A stretch of DNA of 10,015 bases, taken from positions 1-10,015 of the forward strand of contig JACCXV010000063.1 of NCBI GenBank assembly GCA_013696835.1, written 5' to 3'. A program made the translations under genes and the position numbers. This DNA comes from Gemmatimonadota bacterium. GTDB lineage: Bacteria; Gemmatimonadota; Gemmatimonadetes; JACCXV01. Within the stretch, counting starts at the first letter, position 1; each line of letters starts with the position of its first letter. This document shows, one piece after another, positions 5,975-10,015 of the stretch. The notes under the pieces are model-generated. The model saw only the letters and a program-made list of their open reading frames with translations, ran no database searches and had not been told where the DNA came from.

Positions 5975-6985
5975 CTAGGAGGCGTCGATGCGCTCGCTGA
6001 ACGCGCTCTCCATCCGCGCGCACACCTTGCTGCGATCGTCGCACACCCGGTACACCGCCGTGCCGCGAACCGTCAGCGGCGCGGACGCCGCCTCCCGTCC
6101 GAGCTCCAGCGGTATCGTCAAGGAAGCGCCCCGCTCGTAATAGCGCACGTCGCGCGAGTCCCCACCGTGGAACTCCTCTCCGAGGAGGGCGGGATTCGCG
6201 GGCGTCCGCACGCCGGCAGGCAGGTCCAGCAGGATCTCGTTCGGAGGGCTCTTCGCGAGCCGGTAGCCGGGAAGCGGCTGCAGCGTCAGCTCGAGCACGG
6301 CGCGCGATGGGGACTCGCGGACGGTTCGCGTCGATAGCGAGACGCCGGTCCGCGAGCCCGCAGCGCCGGATGCCGCGGCCGGCCCGTCCTTCGCGAGCTC
6401 GGCCTCGATCGCCCTGCGCGCGCCCTTGACCGCGCCCTCGCCAGCCTTGCGGTAGACGAGCTTGCCCTCGCGGTCGTAGACCAGAAACGCCGGCCAGGCA
6501 TTGGTCGCGTTGTACTTGCGCCACACGCGGAAGCCGTTGTCGATCGCGACCGGGTACTCGATCCCGTTCTCGCGGATGTAGGCCTGCACGTTCTCGAGCT
6601 TCTTCTCGACGTCGAACTCGGGCGTGTGCACGCCGACGACCTCGAGGCCCCGGGGAGCGAAGGTGGCGTGGGTCTCCTTCATCCAGCCCTCGACGTTCTT
6701 GCAGTTGTAGCAGAGATAGGTCCAGAACTCGACCAGGACGACCCTGCCCCGCAGGCTCTCCCCCGACAGCCCACCCTCCGGAGCTCCCAGCCAGCGATCG
6801 GCCGGGATGTCGCCCAGCTGCTCCGCAGCGGCAACGGGTGCCGCCACCGCCTGGGCCGAGAGACGGGCCACGAGGAGCTCCGTCGCGAGGGCCAGCACGG
6901 AAACGACGACGACTGCGGTCAGCACGATCCCCGCTCCAGCATGTCCGAACATCGACTTCGGGATCTTCGTCTTGCGAATCGTCAT
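5975..6985 (-). CDS. Membrane-anchored thioredoxin with DsbD-alpha-like C-terminal domain
   Basis: A 336-residue protein predicted to face the periplasm. A basic N-terminus and a hydrophobic segment at about 18-40 act as anchor or uncleaved signal. Residues 55-200 are a TlpA/DipZ-like thioredoxin domain: VVLVEFWTYLCYNCKNVEGW with active-site cysteines C92 and C95, and the cis-proline P165 in NAWPAFLVYD. After an Ala/Gly-rich linker, residues 215-335 resemble the immunoglobulin-like alpha domain of DsbD (PLPGYRLAKSPPNEILLDLP), ending with a cysteine pair C315 and C322 (CDDRSKVC). In DsbD the alpha domain is N-terminal and the thioredoxin domain C-terminal, with a membrane domain between; here the order is reversed and the membrane domain is missing. 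It probably carries out a periplasmic thiol-disulfide exchange; the partner is unknown. ATG 6985 overlaps the stop of the small lipoprotein gene (ATGA), with AGGGAG upstream. Confidence 0.85.
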   Translation of the reverse strand: MTIRKTKIPKSMFGHAGAGIVLTAVVVVSVLALATELLVARLSAQAVAAPVAAAEQLGDIPADRWLGAPEGGLSGESLRGRVVLVEFWTYLCYNCKNVEGWMKETHATFAPRGLEVVGVHTPEFDVEKKLENVQAYIRENGIEYPVAIDNGFRVWRKYNATNAWPAFLVYDREGKLVYRKAGEGAVKGARRAIEAELAKDGPAAASGAAGSRTGVSLSTRTVRESPSRAVLELTLQPLPGYRLAKSPPNEILLDLPAGVRTPANPALLGEEFHGGDSRDVRYYERGASLTIPLELGREAASAPLTVRGTAVYRVCDDRSKVCARMESAFSERIDAS

Positions 6986-7203
6986 CTTCTGCGCTCTCCC
7001 TGGTAGATGCGTCTCATCTGCGCCTCCATGGAATCCTGCGGGATCCCGGTGGGCATCGAATCCATCCGGACCAGCCGATCCGCGGGCATCGAGGGCCGCT
7101 CCTCCGTCTCTCCGCGCCCACAGCCTACCGCCACGACGAGCAGCGGAAGGACCAGCGCCGCCAACGGCAGGGTTGCCAGCGCTCGGGCGCCCGCCGGGCT
7201 CAC
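6982..7203 (-). CDS. Small methionine-rich putative lipoprotein
   Basis: A 73-residue open frame bounded by GTG 7203 and TGA 6982-6984. The start overlaps the molybdoprotein stop as GTGA, and the stop overlaps the thioredoxin start as ATGA, so the gene fits its slot exactly. The N-terminus is a signal peptide: hydrophobic run ATLPLAALVLPLLVVAVGC (10-28), with AVGC as a fair lipobox and C28 as the lipidated residue. The mature part of 46 residues is hydrophilic and has five methionines (M39, M47, M50, M59, M63), including the repeats 'RMDSMP' and 'QDSMEAQM'. I recognise no family. Possible roles are a small accessory subunit of the redox complex, a metal-binding protein, or a sacrificial methionine substrate for the neighbouring MsrP-like enzyme; the last is a hypothesis from context. 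Export signal and tight overlap make it likely to be real. Confidence 0.65.
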   Translation of the reverse strand: MSPAGARALATLPLAALVLPLLVVAVGCGRGETEERPSMPADRLVRMDSMPTGIPQDSMEAQMRRIYQGERRR

Positions 7204-7940
7204 AGCGCGGCGTACCACTCGTACCCGCGCTCCTCGTAGTACCCTCCCGTATTGCGCGGCAGGAAGTTCACCTGGGTCAGGTACTTCACGCTCTTGTAGC
7301 CGTACTTGAGGTTCGAGTACAGTCGCGCCGGAGCGCCGTGCCCCGGCATGAGCGCGTCCCCGTTCATGCCGTACGCGATCAGGGTCTGCGGGTGCAGCGC
7401 GCTCTCGCGGTCCCAGCTGGACCAGTAGCCGCTGTCGAACGAGCGGAACTCGACGAACTCCGCGGCAGGGTCGGCGCGCGCGGCACGCGCGAGCTCCGAC
7501 ACTCGCACGCCCGTCCACTCCGCGACCGCCGTCCAGCCCTCGATGCAGTAGTGCCGCACGCGCACCGTGGTGCGGGGAAGCCGCATGAGCTCGCCCAGCG
7601 AGAGACTGAGCGGGCTTGCCACCGAGCCGCCGACCTGGAGCCGCCAGGCCATCACGTCCACCGTCGGCAGGCGGGGGCTGATGAAGTACTGCGGAAAGCG
7701 GGCGCTCTCACGCCCCTCCGGCTGCTCCTTCGCCAGGCGGTGCGGATCGGCGATGGCACGCTGCAGCAGCTCGGTGGGCCTCTCCCACCAGCGGAGCGCC
7801 CCCCAGACAGGCTCCCCGTGCCAGCCACACCCCCCCGCCAGGAGCCCCGCCGCCGAGGCGCCGGCGAGCTTCAGGAAGCGCCGGCGGTCGGTCACGTCGG
7901 TCACACGCGGTACGATCACCCGTGGGCCTCGATCAGGCAT
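7200..7940 (-). CDS. Tat-exported molybdopterin oxidoreductase, SUOX/MsrP-like
   Basis: A 246-residue protein (from ATG 7940) of the sulfite oxidase/YedY (MsrP) molybdopterin-binding fold. The Tat motif is DRRRFLKLAG (residues 18-27), followed by ASAAGLLAGGC, which could also act as a lipobox (C38). The catalytic centre is RHYCIEGW (130-137), where C132 should ligate molybdenum, followed by WTGV. The C-terminal PARLYSNLKYGYKSVKYL segment matches the cofactor-binding end of the family. MsrP of Escherichia coli reduces periplasmic methionine sulfoxide; the substrate here is not established. The protein is shorter than MsrP (about 330 residues). The gene overlaps the upstream cytochrome b gene by 8 bases. 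Alternative starts are GTG 7952 and GTG 7919; the last has GAGG 7 bases upstream and leaves the Tat motif intact. Electrons probably come from the cytochrome b protein in place of MsrQ. Confidence 0.88.
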   Translation of the reverse strand: MPDRGPRVIVPRVTDVTDRRRFLKLAGASAAGLLAGGCGWHGEPVWGALRWWERPTELLQRAIADPHRLAKEQPEGRESARFPQYFISPRLPTVDVMAWRLQVGGSVASPLSLSLGELMRLPRTTVRVRHYCIEGWTAVAEWTGVRVSELARAARADPAAEFVEFRSFDSGYWSSWDRESALHPQTLIAYGMNGDALMPGHGAPARLYSNLKYGYKSVKYLTQVNFLPRNTGGYYEERGYEWYAAL

Positions 7941-8595
7941 CAGCCGGCTCACGGTAGGTCCCCACGAGCATCGAGCGGGTGGCCTCGCGATCGACCACCA
8001 GCGTCATGAACAGGTGGACGACGATGAACCCGACGAACGCCCACACGATCAGGAAGTGCCAGAAGCGGGCAGCGACGTATCCGCCCAGCAGGCCCGAGAG
8101 CCAGGGGAGCGAGACCGGCTTCCAGATCGCGAGCCCGGTCAGGACCGAGAGCGCTCCCAGGGCGAGCGTCCCGGTGTACGCCAGCTTCTGCAGACCGTTG
8201 TACATCCCGTAGTCCGGCTTCTCGCGGCGGAGTCGCAGGTAGTAGAGCTGCATCTCCCACGCGCCCCGCGCGTCGGGCGGCAGGAACAGGCGCCGACGCC
8301 ACTCGCCGCTCGCGAAGACGTAGGCCACGTACAGGAGGCCGTTCAGGATGAAGAACCACATGAAGAAGAAGTGGAACCGCAGGCCGCCCGCCAGCCATCC
8401 TCCGAGTCGCGCCCATTCCGGCATCGGTTTGCCCGCCAGAGGATAGCAGCAGAACTCGTAGCCCTTCTCCGCGAATGCGGGGTACGCGTTGAAGATCTGC
8501 AGTCCGCTCGCGATCATCGCGAGCAGGAAGACGGTGTTGAACCAGTGGGTGAGCCGGATCGAGAGAGGCTGGGAGAACTTGATGCGCCGCTGCAT
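7933..8595 (-). CDS. Diheme cytochrome b membrane subunit (b561/Ni-hydrogenase type)
   Basis: A 220-residue integral membrane protein with about four transmembrane helices (roughly 15-35, 72-95, 138-158 and 178-200). Four histidines sit where the bacterial cytochrome b561/HupC/formate dehydrogenase gamma family ligates two b hemes: H17 (LTHWFN), H75 (RFHFFF), H180 (FWHFLIVW) and H194 (VVHLFM). The 14-residue spacing of the last two is typical. Such subunits pass electrons between the quinone pool and a periplasmic partner, here most likely the molybdoprotein encoded by the overlapping next gene. This differs from MsrQ, which has six helices. The loop 40-66 contains a CC pair (49-50). ATG 8595 has AGGA 7 bases upstream. 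The previous gene, an amino acid permease, ends 58 bases before on the same strand. Confidence 0.88.
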   Translation of the reverse strand: MQRRIKFSQPLSIRLTHWFNTVFLLAMIASGLQIFNAYPAFAEKGYEFCCYPLAGKPMPEWARLGGWLAGGLRFHFFFMWFFILNGLLYVAYVFASGEWRRRLFLPPDARGAWEMQLYYLRLRREKPDYGMYNGLQKLAYTGTLALGALSVLTGLAIWKPVSLPWLSGLLGGYVAARFWHFLIVWAFVGFIVVHLFMTLVVDREATRSMLVGTYREPADA

Positions 8596-8602
8596 GCGCA
8601 GG

Positions 8603-8606
8603 TCCT
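8603..8606 (-). promoter_or_regulatory. Ribosome binding site of the cytochrome b gene
   Basis: AGGA on the minus strand ends 7 bases before ATG 8595, ideal spacing, and it fixes the start of the first gene of the redox operon. It lies inside a short potential hairpin (GTCC-GTCA-GGAC), probably too weak to matter. Confidence 0.5.
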
Positions 8607-8653
8607 GACGGACAGAGAGCCTCTGAGGCCGACAACGACGTGCGAAGCCGGTT

Positions 8654-10006
8654 TTATTCCACTGCGCGGGTCCTGCGCGCCCAGAGCGTGCCGACTCCCC
8701 ACAGACCGCCCAGCAGCAGGAGCGCCCATCCGGCCACGGACGGGAAGCTCACCGCGATGGCGGCCAGCAGCCCCGCGTAGATCAGGAGCACGAGCAGCGG
8801 CAGGCCGGGATAGAGTGGGACGCGGAATGGCCGCTCCCACCCGGCTCGGGTGCGCCGCAGGCGGAACAGCCCGAGGATCACGAGCCCGTCCACCGTGAGC
8901 GCCACGAACATGATGAACATCACGAGCTGGAGGAACGAGCCCGGGATGGTGGCCAGGAGCACCACCACCGTGGCCACCAGCAGCGCGCCGCGCGGGGTCC
9001 CGCCGCGGCTCACCCGCGACATGGCACGGGGGGCGAGACCGTCCTGCGCCAGCGCGAGGCCCACCCGCGGCAGCGAGAGGAAGTTCACGTTGATGCTCCC
9101 CAGGAGCACCACCAGCGCGGCCAGCGTGACCAGCACCTCGGCCTCGCGTCCCAGCAGCCGCTCGACCACGTCGGCGGCGACGAGTGGCGAGCCCGCCATC
9201 TCGGCCGGCGTGAGCACGTAGAGGTAGCCGGCGTTCACGAGCAGGTAGATCGCCGCCACGGCCAGGATGCCGAAGATCAGGATCCGCGGCATGTCCCGCT
9301 GCGGATGGCGGACCTCCTCCGCCAGCTTCGTGGCCTCGTCGTAGCCGTAGTAGGTGAAGGAGATGACCTGGAAGGAGAGCGCGAAGGCCGCCAGCCATCC
9401 CGCTGTCGCCGCGGTGGTCGTCACGGGCGGCTCCCAGTCCCACCCGTCCCCCAGCAGGAACGCCACGAGCGTGACGCCGAGCAGCACCAGCACCTTGAGG
9501 ACGGTCGAGGCGTTCTGCAGCGCGCGCGCCGGGCGGAGCCCCGCCCAGTGAACCGCCGCGAAGGCGAGCGGCACGAGCGCCCCCACCACGCGCGCCGTGG
9601 CCACCCCCGTGAGCAGCGCTACGTACTCGCCGATCACCACCGCCTTGGCGGCGGCCGTGAGGCCGCGCGAGACGATCTCCGACCAGCCGGTCACGAAGCC
9701 GGCCACCGGACCGAAGGCTTCCCGTGCGTACACGTACTTGCCGCCCACGCGCGGGATCAGCGTGACGAGCTCGGCGAGCACCAGCGCGCTCGCGATCGCC
9801 ACCAGCGCGCCCAGGACCCAGATCCCGAAGATCGCCAGCGGCTCGCCGAGATTCGCCGCGATGATCCCGGGAGTCCTCAGGATGCCCGATCCGATGATGA
9901 CGCCGATCACGACGGCCAGCCCGTCCCACACTCCGAGGATCCGCAGCAGCCCCGAGCGGGAGCGCGGAGCGTCCCCTGGCGCCGCCTCCCCCGGCTGAGG
10001 TGACAC
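8654..10006 (-). CDS. APC-superfamily amino acid permease
   Basis: An inner-membrane amino acid transporter of about 450 residues with some twelve hydrophobic segments. Diagnostic features are the unwound first helix IGVIIGSGILRTPG (34-47), PRVGGKYVYAREAFGP (85-100), and YYGYDEATKLAEEVRHPQRDMPR (split here at 219-228 and 229-241), the conserved FxG.DE....EE...P.R..P block of APC permeases. A late SLPRVGLALAQDG (311-323) also fits. The substrate cannot be read from sequence; the nearest relatives are LAT-like and general bacterial amino acid permeases. The first codon shown is GTG 10006. No ribosome binding site precedes it, and the frame stays open to the window edge, so the true start may lie a little outside. 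It is co-directional with the redox operon but separated by 58 bases and functionally unrelated. Confidence 0.9.
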   Translation of the reverse strand: MSPQPGEAAPGDAPRSRSGLLRILGVWDGLAVVIGVIIGSGILRTPGIIAANLGEPLAIFGIWVLGALVAIASALVLAELVTLIPRVGGKYVYAREAFGPVAGFVTGWSEIVSRGLTAAAKAVVIGEYVALLTGVATARVVGALVPLAFAAVHWAGLRPARALQNASTVLKVLVLLGVTLVAFLLGDGWDWEPPVTTTAATAGWLAAFALSFQVISFTYYGYDEATKLAEEVRHPQRDMPRILIFGILAVAAIYLLVNAGYLYVLTPAEMAGSPLVAADVVERLLGREAEVLVTLAALVVLLGSINVNFLSLPRVGLALAQDGLAPRAMSRVSRGGTPRGALLVATVVVLLATIPGSFLQLVMFIMFVALTVDGLVILGLFRLRRTRAGWERPFRVPLYPGLPLLVLLIYAGLLAAIAVSFPSVAGWALLLLGGLWGVGTLWARRTRAVE

Positions 10007-10015
10007 GTTGGAGGC

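Noticed and set aside
4915..6000. Plus-strand open frame of 361 codons opposite the symporter
   Set aside because: Its His/Asp/Glu/Arg-rich composition is the antisense image of a membrane protein; no family resemblance.
7204..7518. Longer version of the small lipoprotein frame, starting within the molybdoprotein gene
   Set aside because: That part is a shadow of the molybdoprotein; the signal peptide begins right after GTG 7203, which also forms the overlap with the upstream stop.
7826..7840. C-rich run near the molybdoprotein signal sequence as possible slippage or frameshift site
   Set aside because: The frame is continuous across it and the Tat signal before and mature protein after are both intact, so no frameshift is needed.
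8619..8629. Palindrome GCCTCTGAGGC between the permease and cytochrome b genes
   Set aside because: A 5-bp arm with a single central base cannot form a stable hairpin, and no T-run follows; too short to call an operator.
7567..8898. Plus-strand open frame of 443 codons opposite the molybdoprotein and cytochrome b genes
   Set aside because: No motifs; it covers parts of three well-supported minus-strand genes and is explained as a shadow.

Overview
The window is compact, high-G+C bacterial DNA with almost no intergenic space. The organism is probably a Gram-negative, PQQ-making bacterium, most likely Pseudomonadota or a close relative. The reasons are a pqqD-pqqE junction, a Tat-dependent molybdoenzyme with a cytochrome b membrane partner, a periplasmic thioredoxin-type protein and a lipoprotein signal. 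Species-level assignment is not possible from the sequence alone. No tRNA, rRNA, CRISPR array, insertion sequence or integration site is visible, and no gene-free stretch exceeds about 100 bases.

Left part, plus strand (1-3945). The 3' end of pqqD runs into a complete pqqE by an ATGA overlap. pqqE runs into an ABC-2-type ATPase gene whose only plausible start is a CTG overlapping the pqqE stop. The ABC permease follows about 320 bases later. Between them, on the opposite strand, sits a small GIY-YIG-like gene that overlaps the 5' end of the permease gene. After the permease, a promoter-like TAGAAT immediately precedes a gene fusing a GNAT acetyltransferase to a DUF4287-like domain.

Right part, minus strand (10006 down to 3932). 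Transcription order is: APC-family amino acid permease; diheme-type cytochrome b; Tat-exported sulfite oxidase/MsrP-like molybdoprotein; a small methionine-rich putative lipoprotein; a membrane-anchored thioredoxin with a DsbD-alpha-like C-terminal domain; a dicarboxylate/amino acid:cation symporter; and a DJ-1/PfpI (isonitrile hydratase-like) protein. The four genes from cytochrome b to the thioredoxin overlap end to start and look like one operon. The symporter and DJ-1 genes overlap in the same way.

The most interesting candidate system is that four-gene block. It combines a quinol-type heme b membrane subunit, a periplasmic Mo-cofactor reductase of the SUOX fold, a tiny methionine-rich lipoprotein and a thiol-disulfide protein. 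This layout fits periplasmic repair or scavenging of oxidative damage (compare MsrP and the MrpX/YedY1 system), but that role is an inference. The left block fits PQQ biosynthesis followed by an ABC exporter of the kind often found beside PQQ genes.
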